Shown: in pieces, positions 52,249-61,385 of the stretch
Layout of the letters: each line of letters starts with the position of its first letter
Position numbering within the stretch: the first letter of the stretch is position 1
Origin: Chersky-840 sp963810195
GTDB taxonomy: Bacteria > Actinomycetota > Acidimicrobiia > Acidimicrobiales > UBA8190
NCBI GenBank assembly: GCA_963810195.1
Contig: CAWEMO010000001.1
Span: 496,001-560,000, forward strand
Length of the DNA stretch: 64,000 nt
Reading direction: 5' to 3'
Made by a program: the position numbers and the translations under genes
Notes under the pieces: generated by a model
What the model was told of the DNA's origin: nothing
Databases searched by the model: none
Seen by the model: only the letters and a program-made list of their open reading frames with translations

Positions 52249-54219
52249 ATGACCTCTCTGTGGCCAAGGATCGAGCCTCTCCTGGCCCAGGTCACGAAGC
52301 CCGCCCGCTACATCGGTGGTGAGCTCGGGGCGCGCCGACCGGACCACGGGCCCGGGCGTGTGGCCTGGCTGCTGCTGTACCCCGACACCTACGAGATCGG
52401 GTTGCCGAACCAGGGGCTCCAGATCCTGTACGAGATCCTGAACGAGCGCGACGACGCCCTGGCGGAGCGCGCCTATGCACCCTGGACCGACATGGAGGCG
52501 GCCATGCGGGCCGCGTCTGTCCCCTTGTTCTCCCTGGAGGGCAGCGTGGCGGCGGGGGAGTTCGACGTGCTGGCGTTCAACCTCTCGGCCGAGCTCACCT
52601 ACACCAACGTGCTCAACATGGTCGACCTGGCCGGAGTGCCCGTGCGGGGCGCGGATCGCGACGCCTCGCACCCGCTGGTCGTGGCAGGGGGCCACTGCGC
52701 CTTCAACCCCGAGCCCCTGGCCGACTTCGTCGACGCCTTCGTCCTCGGCGACGGGGAGGAGGTGGTGGGGGAGCTCACCGAGGTCATCGCGTCGTGGCGG
52801 TCCTCGGGTGCAGGGCGCGACGACCTCCTGGTGGCGCTGGCCGCGCTGGCCGGGGTGTACGTGCCTTCGTGCTACGAGCCGACCTACGAGGGGGGGCGCC
52901 TGACCGGGGTCGCCCCCCGGACGGCGCGTGTTCCCGAGCGGGTGGAGAAGCGGACGATCGCGGATCTCGGGCAGTGGCCCTATCCCAAGCAACAGCTGGT
53001 GCCGCTGATCGAGGTCGTCCACGACCGGCTCAACGTCGAGGTCTTCCGGGGTTGCACGCGGGGCTGTCGCTTCTGTCAGGCGGGGATGATCACCCGGCCC
53101 GTGCGTGAGCGCCCGGCGGAGCAGGTGGACCAGATGGTGCGCGACGGTCTTGACCGGACCGGCTACGACGAAGTGACACTCACCTCACTGTCGAGCGCCG
53201 ACTTCTCGGGCATCGGCGATGTCGTGTCCACGATCATCAACGACCCCGAGTGCTCCGGCCAAGTGTCGGTGAGCCTCCCCTCCCTGCGGGTCGACGCCTT
53301 CACCGTGGGCCTGGCGGCGGAGATCCAGAAGGTGCGGCGCACCGGTCTCACCTTCGCCCCCGAGGGTGGGACGTGGCGGATGCGCCAGGTCATCAACAAG
53401 CTCATCCGCGAGGAGGACCTCTACGCCGCGGTCGACGCCGCCTTCTCCCAGGGCTGGCGACGGGTGAAGCTGTACTTCCTCATCGGCCTTCCCACCGAGA
53501 CCGACGAGGACGTGCTGGGCATCGCCGGCCTCGCCGGCACGTGCGTGGACATCGGCCGGCGCTACCACCGCAACGTGACGGTCACCGCGTCGGTGGGCGG
53601 CTTCGTGCCCAAGGCCCACACGCCGTTCCAGTGGTTCGGCCAGAACACCATGGAAGAGCTGCGGCGCAAGGTGGGGCTGCTCAAGGACGCCGTGCGCGGC
53701 ACGCGGGGCCTGACGCTGCGCTGGCACGACCCCGAGGCGACGGTGGTGGAGGGTCTCGTGAGCCGGGGGGACCGCCGCATGGGCGCGGTCATCGAGCACG
53801 TCTGGCGCCACGGCGGCACCTTCCAGGAGTGGTCCGAGCACTTCGACCTCGCGCTGTGGACGAGCGCGCTCGCCGCCGCCGGGTTGGAGCTCGCCGAGGT
53901 GGTGTACCGCCACCGCGACGAGCGCGAGGTCCTGGCCTGGGACCACGTGTCGGCCGGGCTGCACCGCGACTTCCTGTGGCAGGACTTCCAAGAGGCCCTC
54001 GCCGAGCACGGACTCGAGGACTGCCGCTGGACGCCGTGCTACGACTGCGGCGCGTGCACCGGGCTGGGGGTGGAGCACATGGTGGCCTCCGCCGTCCCGC
54101 CTGCAGGCGGGAGCCAGGGCACCGGACAGGACCTGGCCGCAGCCGGCTCCGTGCCGGTGCGGTTCCTGGAGACCGCCGGGGCGGCGGCGGCCTCCGGCGT
54201 CATCGGAGCGGTCCGGTGA
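52249..54219 (+). CDS. Radical SAM protein, TIGR03960 family
   Basis: The protein has 656 residues. An N-terminal B12-binding-like region (about residues 30-200) is followed by the radical SAM domain; Cys269, Cys273 and Cys276 in GCTRGCRFC bind the 4Fe-4S cluster. Members of TIGR03960 are nearly always followed by TIGR03936 (DUF2344), as here. The substrate is unproven; the constant link with RNase E/G, L21 and L27 suggests an RNA or ribosome modification. Late CYDCGACTG adds Cys that could bind another metal. The stop overlaps the next gene in GTGA. Confidence 0.93.
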   Translation: MTSLWPRIEPLLAQVTKPARYIGGELGARRPDHGPGRVAWLLLYPDTYEIGLPNQGLQILYEILNERDDALAERAYAPWTDMEAAMRAASVPLFSLEGSVAAGEFDVLAFNLSAELTYTNVLNMVDLAGVPVRGADRDASHPLVVAGGHCAFNPEPLADFVDAFVLGDGEEVVGELTEVIASWRSSGAGRDDLLVALAALAGVYVPSCYEPTYEGGRLTGVAPRTARVPERVEKRTIADLGQWPYPKQQLVPLIEVVHDRLNVEVFRGCTRGCRFCQAGMITRPVRERPAEQVDQMVRDGLDRTGYDEVTLTSLSSADFSGIGDVVSTIINDPECSGQVSVSLPSLRVDAFTVGLAAEIQKVRRTGLTFAPEGGTWRMRQVINKLIREEDLYAAVDAAFSQGWRRVKLYFLIGLPTETDEDVLGIAGLAGTCVDIGRRYHRNVTVTASVGGFVPKAHTPFQWFGQNTMEELRRKVGLLKDAVRGTRGLTLRWHDPEATVVEGLVSRGDRRMGAVIEHVWRHGGTFQEWSEHFDLALWTSALAAAGLELAEVVYRHRDEREVLAWDHVSAGLHRDFLWQDFQEALAEHGLEDCRWTPCYDCGACTGLGVEHMVASAVPPAGGSQGTGQDLAAAGSVPVRFLETAGAAAASGVIGAVR

Positions 54220-54914
54220 AGGTCCGGGCCCGCTTCACCAAGCTCGGCAAGGTCCGGTGGACGAGCCACCGCGACGTGGCCCGTATGTGGGAGCGGGCTC
54301 TGCGTCGGAGCCGGGTGCCGGTCTCCTACACGGCAGGGTTCACGCCCCGTCCGCAGCTCAGCTTCGGGCTCGCGCTCCCCACCGGCTGCGAGTCGACCGC
54401 CGAGTACCTCGACATCGCGCTGGACGAGCCGGTCGAGCCGGCCGAGCTGGCGCGAGGCGTCGGGTCGATGTTGCCGGAAGGAGTCGACGTCGTGGCGGCC
54501 GGTGTCGTGGGGCCGGGCACCGATTCGCTCCAGGAGGAAGTGTCGTCGTGCACGTGGGAGATCCACGTGCCCGGCGTCGCCCCCGCGCAGCTCGACCTGG
54601 CGATCGGGCGCGCGCTCGACGCGGCGTCCCTCCCCGTCCGGCGCGAGCGCAAGGGACGTGACGTGGTCGACGACCTGCGTCCCTCGGTGCTGGCGCTGTC
54701 GTGTGCCGGGCCCGACGCGGGCGGTGCACTGCTCCTCGCGGAGCTCGGCACCCGGCCGCGCGGGGTCCGTCCCTCCGAGCTCGCCCAGGCGATGGGAGTG
54801 GAGCTCGGGTTGTCCCGCAGAACATGTCAATGGATCGAGCGCGACGGCTCCCGCTGGGAGCCTCTCATGGCGGGCCCCGCGGGTGCCGCCGTCGTATGGG
54901 AGCGCGCGTCGTGA
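54216..54914 (+). CDS. DUF2344 / TIGR03936 partner of the radical SAM protein
   Basis: The protein has 232 residues from a GTG overlapping the radical SAM stop. The hallmark N-terminus (VRARFTKLGKVRWTSHRD, then RRSRVPVSYTAGFTPRPQLSF) is strongly conserved in DUF2344, which can also be fused to the C-terminus of its radical SAM partner. The overlap and universal pairing suggest a two-subunit enzyme. Function is unknown. Confidence 0.92.
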   Translation: MKVRARFTKLGKVRWTSHRDVARMWERALRRSRVPVSYTAGFTPRPQLSFGLALPTGCESTAEYLDIALDEPVEPAELARGVGSMLPEGVDVVAAGVVGPGTDSLQEEVSSCTWEIHVPGVAPAQLDLAIGRALDAASLPVRRERKGRDVVDDLRPSVLALSCAGPDAGGALLLAELGTRPRGVRPSELAQAMGVELGLSRRTCQWIERDGSRWEPLMAGPAGAAVVWERAS

Positions 54915-54938
54915 GCAGTACGAGAAGGGATCGTTCCC

Positions 54939-56936
54939 ATGTCCGATACGAGCGCCGGGCCGCCGGCGGCGGAGCCGACCGGCCCGCCCTCTGCGCCCGC
55001 ATCCACAGACCCCGGGGCGGGCAATGCCCTCGAAGGGGTCGACTCCTCCATCCGGAGGGTCTCCGACGGCCTCACCGGCCGAGCCGGGGGAGGAGCATCC
55101 GGTACCGACACCGCCTCTAGCGACACCGCGTCCGGCGACACCGCGTCCGGCGACGCCACATCTGGCGGCGCACCCTCGGGATCGGCGTCGCGCTCCGCGT
55201 CCTCGGGGACGCGTCGACGCCGCAAGCGCCCGGCCGGGGCCCGCCCGTCCGCCGCCGTGCCCGGTGCCGCTCCTGACCGGGAAGGCGACGGCACCGGGTC
55301 GGCCGCGCCCGGCGACGAGGGGCCGGGACAGGAGACGGCAGCTGAGACTGAAGGTGGGCCTGAAACCCCGGCCGACGGTGACGGCGCGCCTACCCCGGCA
55401 CCCCAGCAGGCACCGAAGGTGGGCGACCGCAAGCGTGCTGTCGAGCGCCCCAGGATCGGTGACTCCCGGCCCGCCCCCCCTCCGGTGGCACCGGTGGCGC
55501 CCGTGCCCGTGACCCCACCCGTCCTCGCCGTGACGAGGGTTGCGCCCGCGCCGGTGGCCGTGACGAGCACCCCGGAGCCAGAGGAGGGGAGCGAGGCGGT
55601 CGTCGGGACCAAGGCGTCGGGCGGGCGGTCCCGCCGGCGCAGCGGCCGCGAGCGCCGTGGGCGCCCGGTGGGGCGGTACCTCATGTGCGTCCACGTCCGC
55701 CCCCATGCCACACAGATCGCGGTGCTCGAGGGCCGGACACTCGTCGAGCACTACGTGTCACGGGCTTCGGACGACGCCACCCAGATCGACGGCAACATCT
55801 ACCGGGGTCGCGTCCAGAACGTCCTCCCGGGCATGGAGGCGGCGTTCATCGACATCGGGACCCCCAAGAACGCGGTGCTGTACCGCGGGGACGTCCGCTA
55901 CGACCTCGACGACATCGAGACGGCACGAGGCACAACGCCGCGCATCGAGGAGATGCTGCGGCCCGGCCAGGTCATCTTGTGCCAGGTCACCAAGAACCCC
56001 ATCGGCGCCAAGGGTGCGCGCCTCACCCAGGAGGTCTCTCTCCCCGGGCGCTTCGTGGTCATGGTGCCCAACTCCACCGCCTTCGGCATCTCCAAGCGGC
56101 TCGACGACAACGAGCGCAAGCGCCTGCGCCGGATCGTCGACGAGGTGCGGCCCGCCGGCCACGGCCTGATCGTGCGCACCGCCGCCGAAGGGGCGAGCCA
56201 GGACGAGCTGCGCAACGACGTCGAGCGCCTCGTGGCGCTGTGGGTGGCGATCGAGGCCGAGGCGAACCGGTCGAACGCCCCGGGCCTGCTCTATCGCGAG
56301 CCCGACCTCGCGGTGCGCATCGTCCGCGAGGAGTTCAACCGCGAGTACCGGAACGTGGTCATCGACGACGCCGAGCTCTACGCCCAGGTGCGCGACTACA
56401 TCCAGCAGGTGAACCCCGAGCTCGCGGACCGCGTCGAGTACTACGACCCCGTCGTGGAGGACCTGCCGATCTTCGAGCGCTTCCACGTGCACGAGCAGCT
56501 GCACAAGGCCCTCGACCGCAAGGTGTGGTTGCCGTCGGGGGGATCGCTCATCATCGAGCGCACCGAGGCGCTCACCGTGATCGACGTCAACACCGGCAAG
56601 AACGTGGGCAAGTCGAACCTCGAGGAGACCGTCTACCGCAACAACCTCGAGGCCGCCGAGGAGATCGCCCGGCAGCTGCGGCTGCGCGACATCGGGGGGA
56701 TCATCGTCATCGACTTCATCGACATGGAGATCCGGGACAACCGGGAGAAGGTGTCGGCCGCCCTGCGCGCCGCGCTGGCCCGGGACAAGACCCGGACCCA
56801 GGTGTTCGACATCTCGGAGCTGGGCCTGGTGGAGATGACCCGCAAACGGGTCTCCGAGGGCCTGGTGGAGTCGCTCTCGAGCACCTGCACGGTGTGCGGC
56901 GGGCGTGGGATCGTGCTCGACGAGTCCCTGCTGTAA
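54939..56936 (+). CDS. rng: Ribonuclease E/G
   Basis: The protein has 665 residues. The first 245 are low-complexity Pro/Ala/Ser/Glu-rich sequence with an Arg-rich patch near residue 230, including a four-unit GDTAS-like repeat (55106-55165). The S1 domain follows (about residues 250-350, with GNIYRGRVQNVLPGMEAAFIDIG). The catalytic DNase I-like domain has Asp549 in VIDVNTGKN, a second Asp set in VIDFIDM, and the zinc link CTVCGGRG near residue 650. It cleaves single-stranded AU-rich RNA in mRNA decay and rRNA processing. Could be named rne or rng; the long N-terminal arm is the actinobacterial RNase E style. Confidence 0.95.
   Translation: MSDTSAGPPAAEPTGPPSAPASTDPGAGNALEGVDSSIRRVSDGLTGRAGGGASGTDTASSDTASGDTASGDATSGGAPSGSASRSASSGTRRRRKRPAGARPSAAVPGAAPDREGDGTGSAAPGDEGPGQETAAETEGGPETPADGDGAPTPAPQQAPKVGDRKRAVERPRIGDSRPAPPPVAPVAPVPVTPPVLAVTRVAPAPVAVTSTPEPEEGSEAVVGTKASGGRSRRRSGRERRGRPVGRYLMCVHVRPHATQIAVLEGRTLVEHYVSRASDDATQIDGNIYRGRVQNVLPGMEAAFIDIGTPKNAVLYRGDVRYDLDDIETARGTTPRIEEMLRPGQVILCQVTKNPIGAKGARLTQEVSLPGRFVVMVPNSTAFGISKRLDDNERKRLRRIVDEVRPAGHGLIVRTAAEGASQDELRNDVERLVALWVAIEAEANRSNAPGLLYREPDLAVRIVREEFNREYRNVVIDDAELYAQVRDYIQQVNPELADRVEYYDPVVEDLPIFERFHVHEQLHKALDRKVWLPSGGSLIIERTEALTVIDVNTGKNVGKSNLEETVYRNNLEAAEEIARQLRLRDIGGIIVIDFIDMEIRDNREKVSAALRAALARDKTRTQVFDISELGLVEMTRKRVSEGLVESLSSTCTVCGGRGIVLDESLL
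55106..55165 (+). repeat. 15-bp in-frame repeat within RNase E/G
   Basis: Four consecutive 15-base units of the form CGACACCGCGTCCGG, two of them identical, encode a degenerate pentapeptide in the disordered N-terminal arm. Confidence 0.8.
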
Positions 56937-56939
56937 GAT
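56934..56939 (+). promoter_or_regulatory. -10-like TAAGAT before rplU
   Basis: The hexamer overlaps the RNase stop codon and ends nine bases before the rplU ATG, with no ribosome binding site. Confidence 0.45.
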
Positions 56940-56948
56940 CGTCGGGCT

Positions 56949-57269
56949 ATGTACGCGGTGATCCGGAGTGGAGGCAAGCAGGAGCGAGTGGCCGAGGGCC
57001 AGCAGCTGCGCGTGGAGCTGCTCGGGGTCCCCGAGGGCAGCGAGGTCGAGCTCGACCCGGTGCTCGTCGTGGACGACGACCGCGTGCTGGCCACGCCGGC
57101 CGAGCTCGCCGGGGCGGTGGTCTCGGCCCGGGTCGTGGGCCAGGAACTCGGTCCCAAGATCCGGGGGTTCACCTACCAGGCCAAGGCCCGGCGCCGGCGG
57201 CGCTGGGGACATCGCCAGCAGTACGACACCGTCCAGATCCTGTCGATCACGGTCCCGGCGGGCCGCTGA
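56949..57269 (+). CDS. rplU: 50S ribosomal protein L21
   Basis: The protein has 106 residues. YAVIRSGGKQERVAEGQ opens the family signature; the C-terminal basic KARRRRRWGHRQ and YDTVQILSI contact 23S rRNA. It starts 12 bases after RNase E/G and is followed by rpmA after 25 bases, the usual rplU-rpmA-obgE order. Confidence 0.98.
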   Translation: MYAVIRSGGKQERVAEGQQLRVELLGVPEGSEVELDPVLVVDDDRVLATPAELAGAVVSARVVGQELGPKIRGFTYQAKARRRRRWGHRQQYDTVQILSITVPAGR

Positions 57270-57294
57270 CACCGGCGCACCCGGAGGAGATCTC

Positions 57295-57549
57295 ATGTCC
57301 AAGACCAAGGGCGGCGGCTCCACCCGCAACGGCCGCGACTCGAAGTCGAAGCGGCTCGGCGTGAAGGCCTACGACGGCACGACCGTCCCCGCCGGCGCCA
57401 TCATCCTGCGCCAGCGTGGCACCAAGTTCCATCCCGGCGAGAACGTCGGGCGGGGCGGCGACGACACGCTGTTCGCCACGGCCGAGGGCGTGGTGAGCTT
57501 CGGCACCCGCAAGGGTCGGCGCCAGGTGAGCGTCCGCGCCGAGCCCTGA
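57295..57549 (+). CDS. rpmA: 50S ribosomal protein L27
   Basis: The protein has 84 residues from the ATG with GGAGGAGA upstream. SKTKGGGSTRNGRDSKSKRLG is the expected N-terminus near the peptidyl-transferase centre, then RQRGTKFHPGENVGRGGDDTLFA. No cleaved N-terminal extension is present, so it needs no processing protease, unlike some firmicutes. Confidence 0.98.
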   Translation: MSKTKGGGSTRNGRDSKSKRLGVKAYDGTTVPAGAIILRQRGTKFHPGENVGRGGDDTLFATAEGVVSFGTRKGRRQVSVRAEP

Positions 57550-57599
57550 GCCGGGCTCGACCACCCCGGGGACGGCCCGGGGGGCGGGGCAGTGCCCCG

Positions 57600-57605
57600 T
57601 AGGAT
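57600..57605 (+). promoter_or_regulatory. -10-like TAGGAT before obgE
   Basis: The hexamer ends seven bases before the GTG at 57613, with no clear ribosome binding site. Confidence 0.45.
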
Positions 57606-57612
57606 CGCAGGC

Positions 57613-58947
57613 GTGTCCGGGTTCGCTGACGAAGCCCAGGTCCACGTGAAGGCGGGCGACGGCGGGGCCGGTGCGGTGTCGTTCCGCCGCGAGGCGCACG
57701 TGTCGCGCGGCGGCCCCGACGGCGGCGACGGAGGCGACGGCGGCGACGTCTGGCTCGTGGCCTCGTCCAACCAGGCCTCGCTGCTCGGGTTCCGCGACCA
57801 TCCCCACCGCCGGGGGACCGACGGCAAGCACGGACAGGGCAAGCGACGCCACGGCTCCCGGGGCCAGGCGCTCGACGTGCCCGTGCCCGTGGGAACCGTG
57901 GTGCGCGGCCCCGACGGCACCGTCCTGGCCGATCTGGCCACGTCCGGCGACCGGTGGCTCGCCGCCGCCGGCGGTCGGGGCGGTCGGGGCAACGCCCGGT
58001 TCCTGAGCAACCGCCGCCGGGCACCGGCGTTCGCCGAGCAGGGCGAGGCGGGGGAGGAGCGCTGGCTCGATCTCGAGCTCAAGCTCCTCGCCGACGTGGC
58101 CCTCGTGGGGTTGCCCAACTCCGGCAAGAGCACCCTGATCTCGAGCATCTCGGCGGCGCGCCCGAAGGTGGCGGACTATCCCTTCACCACCCTCGAGCCC
58201 CATCTCGGGGTGGTCCGCGTGGGCCGCCCCGGAGACGAGACCGAATTCGTCGTGGCCGACGTCCCGGGCCTGGTGGAGGGAGCCGCCGAGGGTCGGGGGC
58301 TCGGACATCGGTTCCTCCGGCACGTCGAGCGGGCCCGGGCCCTCGTGGTGTTGCTCGACCTCGCTCCCGCCGACGGGGCGTCGGCGTCGGACCAGGAGCG
58401 GATCCTGCTGGCCGAGCTCGGCCGGTACCGCCCCGAGCTGCTCGAGCGCCCCCGTCTCGTGGTCGGCTCCAAGCTCGACGTCGCCTCGGGGCCGCCGACC
58501 GACGGGCCCGGCCTCGCCATCTCGGCGGTCACCGGCGCCGGGATCCCCGAGCTGCTGGCCCGGCTGGCCCGGATGGTCGCCGAGGCCCGTGCCGCCGAGG
58601 CCGTGCCGAGCCGCTCGATCGTGATCCACCGACCGCTGTCGGAGGAGATCGAGGTGGCCCGGGCCGACGACGGGTCCTTCGTGGTGCTGGGGCGCCCCGC
58701 GCTGCGTGCCGTGGCCCTGTCCGATCTCACCGACCACGACGCAGTGGACTACGTCCAGCAGCGGCTGCGCCGGCTCGGTGTCGAGCGAGCGCTCGTGCGT
58801 GCCGGGGTCCGTGACGGCGATGTGGTCCATCTGGGGGCGCTGAGCTTCACCTACCAGCGCGACGAGGGGATCGACGCCGCGGTGGGGGAGGCTCCCCCTC
58901 CCGAGGCCAGGCGCAGCGCCCGCCGTGGCCGGGGGGAGGACAGGTGA
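57613..58947 (+). CDS. obgE: Ribosome-associated GTPase ObgE/CgtA
   Basis: The protein has 444 residues from the GTG at 57613; a GTG at 57592 is an alternative. The Gly-rich Obg fold comes first (GDGGAGAVSFRREA). Next is the G domain with GLPNSGKST (G1), DVPGLVEGA (G3) and, in place of the usual NKxD, GSKLD (G4), with SAVTG as G5. A C-terminal OCT domain of about 70 residues follows, typical of actinobacterial forms. It acts in 50S maturation and stress control. The Asn-to-Ser change in G4 might loosen guanine specificity. Its stop overlaps proB in GTGA. Confidence 0.96.
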   Translation: MSGFADEAQVHVKAGDGGAGAVSFRREAHVSRGGPDGGDGGDGGDVWLVASSNQASLLGFRDHPHRRGTDGKHGQGKRRHGSRGQALDVPVPVGTVVRGPDGTVLADLATSGDRWLAAAGGRGGRGNARFLSNRRRAPAFAEQGEAGEERWLDLELKLLADVALVGLPNSGKSTLISSISAARPKVADYPFTTLEPHLGVVRVGRPGDETEFVVADVPGLVEGAAEGRGLGHRFLRHVERARALVVLLDLAPADGASASDQERILLAELGRYRPELLERPRLVVGSKLDVASGPPTDGPGLAISAVTGAGIPELLARLARMVAEARAAEAVPSRSIVIHRPLSEEIEVARADDGSFVVLGRPALRAVALSDLTDHDAVDYVQQRLRRLGVERALVRAGVRDGDVVHLGALSFTYQRDEGIDAAVGEAPPPEARRSARRGRGEDR

Positions 58948-60080
58948 CCGGGCCCGGAGCGTCGGGTCACGGCTCGGGGAGCGCGACGGCCCGGACGGTG
59001 GTCGTGAAGATCGGGTCGTCCTCCATCACCACCAGCGACGCGGGAGTGGACCCGGTCGCCATCGACCGGTTGTGCTCCCAGGTGGCCGAGCTCCGGGAGA
59101 TGGGCCACAGCGTCGTCCTCGTCAGCTCGGGCGCCATCGCGGCGGGATGGTCCGCGCTCGGTGGCGGGGTGCGCCCCACCGACCCGGCCACGCTCCAGGC
59201 GGTCTCGGCCGTCGGCCAGTCCAAGCTCATGCGGGTCTACGACGACGCCTTCGGGGCGCGCGGATTGGCGGCGGGCCAGGTCCTGCTGGCCCCACTCGAC
59301 TTCATCCACCGCCTGCAGTACCTCCACGCCCGCCAGACCTTGTCCCGGCTGCTCGAGCTGGGTGTGGTGCCGGTCGTCAACGAGAACGACGCCACCTCCG
59401 ACGACGAGATCCGGTTCGGGGACAACGACCGGCTGGCCGCGCTGGTCGCCCACCTTGTCGCCGCCGACCTGCTCGTGCTGCTCACCGACACCGCCGGCCT
59501 CCTGACCGCCGACCCCCGCACGACCGCGGAGGCGTCGCTCATCGAGGAGGTGGTCGAGGTCGACCACGAGCTCGAGCTCGTAGCCGGGGGCGCGGGCAGC
59601 GTGGTGGGGAGCGGGGGGATGGTGTCGAAGCTCGCCGCGGCGAAGATCGCGTCGTGGTCGGGCGTGGAGACCGTCATCGCCGACGCGGGCCGGCCCGACG
59701 TGTTGCGTGGCGCCGTCGACGGCCATCCCGGGGTGGGCACCGTGTTCAGGCCTCGGGGCAGGCTGCTGCCGGCCCGCAAGCTCTGGATCGCCTTCGCCGT
59801 CGCCGCGGCGGGGACGCTGGTCGTAGACGAAGGGGCCCGCCTCGCCCTCGTCGAGCGCGAGGCGTCACTGCTCCCCGCCGGGGTGGTGTCGGTGTCGGGC
59901 GACTTCGACGCCGACGACGCGGTGGAGATCGCGGGGCCCGACGGCGTCGTCTTCGCCAAGGGCCTCGCCCGCCACCCGGCCCATCTGGTGGCGTCGTGGG
60001 CGGGCCGCCGCACCAGCGAGCTGCCCGACGGGGCCGCCACCGAGGTCGTGCACCGCGACGATCTCGTCGTCCTGGGCTGA
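58944..60080 (+). CDS. proB: Glutamate 5-kinase
   Basis: The protein has 378 residues from a GTG overlapping the obgE stop. The amino-acid kinase domain contains VVVKIGSSSIT, LVSSGAIAAGWSALG, VVNENDATSDDEIRFGDND and LLTDTAGLLTADPR. A C-terminal PUA domain begins near residue 275. First step of proline synthesis: glutamate plus ATP to glutamyl-phosphate, passed to ProA. Confidence 0.97.
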   Translation: MTGPGASGHGSGSATARTVVVKIGSSSITTSDAGVDPVAIDRLCSQVAELREMGHSVVLVSSGAIAAGWSALGGGVRPTDPATLQAVSAVGQSKLMRVYDDAFGARGLAAGQVLLAPLDFIHRLQYLHARQTLSRLLELGVVPVVNENDATSDDEIRFGDNDRLAALVAHLVAADLLVLLTDTAGLLTADPRTTAEASLIEEVVEVDHELELVAGGAGSVVGSGGMVSKLAAAKIASWSGVETVIADAGRPDVLRGAVDGHPGVGTVFRPRGRLLPARKLWIAFAVAAAGTLVVDEGARLALVEREASLLPAGVVSVSGDFDADDAVEIAGPDGVVFAKGLARHPAHLVASWAGRRTSELPDGAATEVVHRDDLVVLG

Positions 60081-60126
60081 CGCAGCGCCCCGAGCGCCAT
60101 GGGCGGGGACGGTCGCGTCGCGGAGG

Positions 60127-60132
60127 TACCCT
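60127..60132 (+). promoter_or_regulatory. -10-like TACCCT before proA
   Basis: The hexamer ends five bases before the ATG at 60138. With it, proA could be read from a leaderless transcript as well as from the operon. Confidence 0.4.
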
Positions 60133-60137
60133 GGAGC

Positions 60138-61385
60138 ATGGCCCGGGCGGACATCGTGGACCTCGGCCGCCGTGCCAAGGTGGCGTCGAGGGCGCTGGCG
60201 GTGGCGGGTGGCTCGGCCAAGGACGGGGCCCTGCGCGTGGCCGCCGACCTCGTCGAGGAACGCCGGGACGAATTGCTCGAGCACAACGCAGCCGACCTGG
60301 CACGGGCCCGGGAGCGGGGGGCGACCGACGTCGAGCTCGACCGGCTGTGCCTCAGCTCCGAGCGGGTCTCGGCCATGGCCGACAGCCTGCGCCAGGTCGC
60401 CGGCCTGCCCGACCCCGTCGGCGAGGTCCTCGAGGGGTGGGTGCGCCCCAACGGCCTGCGGGTCCAACGGGTCCGGGTGCCCCTCGGGGTGGTGGGCGTG
60501 ATCTACGAGAACCGCCCCAACGTCACGAGCGACGCGGCGGGCCTGTGCCTCAAGGCCGGCAACGCCATCATGCTGCGGGGCTCGTCGAGCGCGGTGAGCT
60601 CCAACGCCGCCATCGTGGGCTGCTTGCGTGACGCGCTGGGCAAGGTCGGGCTCCCCGAGGACGGGGTGGTGTTCGTGGCCGACACGAGCCGGGACGCGGC
60701 CGTCTGGTTCATGCAGCTCGAGGGCATGATCGACTGCCTCGTCCCCAGGGGCGGCCACTCGCTCATCGCGTCGGTGCGCGAGCACGCCACGGTGCCGGTC
60801 GTGATCGACGGGGACGGCAACTGCCACGTCTACGTCGACGCTGCCGCTGATCTCGACATGGCCCTGGCCATCGTGGTGAACGCCAAGACGCAGCGGCCCG
60901 GCGTCTGCAACGCGGCCGAGTCCCTGCTGGTCCACGAAGCCGTGGCGCAAGAGTTCCTTCCCCGTGCCGAGCGCGCCCTGTCCGGGGTCGAGCTCCGAGG
61001 CGACGACCGTGCCCGGGCTGTCCTCCCCGACATCGCCCCGGCCGCCGACGAGGACTTCGCCACGGAGTTCCTGGGCCCGGTCCTCTCGGTCGCGGTCGTG
61101 TCGGACCTCGACGGTGCCATCGACCACATCGCCCGGTACGGCTCGGGGCACTCCGAGGCCATCGTCACCACGGACCTGCGCGCCGCGCAGCGCTTTTGCC
61201 GGGAGGTGGACGCCGCGGCCGTGGTGGTGAACGCGTCGACCCGGTTCGTCGACGGGGGCGAGCTCGGCCTCGGGGCCGAAATCGGGATCTCGACCCAGAA
61301 GCTCCACGCCCGCGGGCCCATGGGGCTGCGAGAGCTCACGTGTGTGAAATACGTCGTCCACGGCGACGGGCACGTGCGGCGATGA
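60138..61385 (+). CDS. proA: Gamma-glutamyl phosphate reductase
   Basis: The protein has 415 residues from the ATG at 60138; an upstream ATG at 60099 would add 13 unconserved residues. The aldehyde-dehydrogenase fold has YENRPNVTSDAAGLCLKAGNA and the catalytic Cys257 in RPGVCNAAES. It reduces glutamyl-phosphate to glutamate semialdehyde with NADPH. Its stop overlaps the MoxR start in ATGA. Confidence 0.97.
   Translation: MARADIVDLGRRAKVASRALAVAGGSAKDGALRVAADLVEERRDELLEHNAADLARARERGATDVELDRLCLSSERVSAMADSLRQVAGLPDPVGEVLEGWVRPNGLRVQRVRVPLGVVGVIYENRPNVTSDAAGLCLKAGNAIMLRGSSSAVSSNAAIVGCLRDALGKVGLPEDGVVFVADTSRDAAVWFMQLEGMIDCLVPRGGHSLIASVREHATVPVVIDGDGNCHVYVDAAADLDMALAIVVNAKTQRPGVCNAAESLLVHEAVAQEFLPRAERALSGVELRGDDRARAVLPDIAPAADEDFATEFLGPVLSVAVVSDLDGAIDHIARYGSGHSEAIVTTDLRAAQRFCREVDAAAVVVNASTRFVDGGELGLGAEIGISTQKLHARGPMGLRELTCVKYVVHGDGHVRR

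Noticed and set aside
55106..55165. A CRISPR-like repeat array
   Set aside because: The units are contiguous 15-mers without spacers and in frame within RNase E/G. No CRISPR array was seen anywhere in the window.
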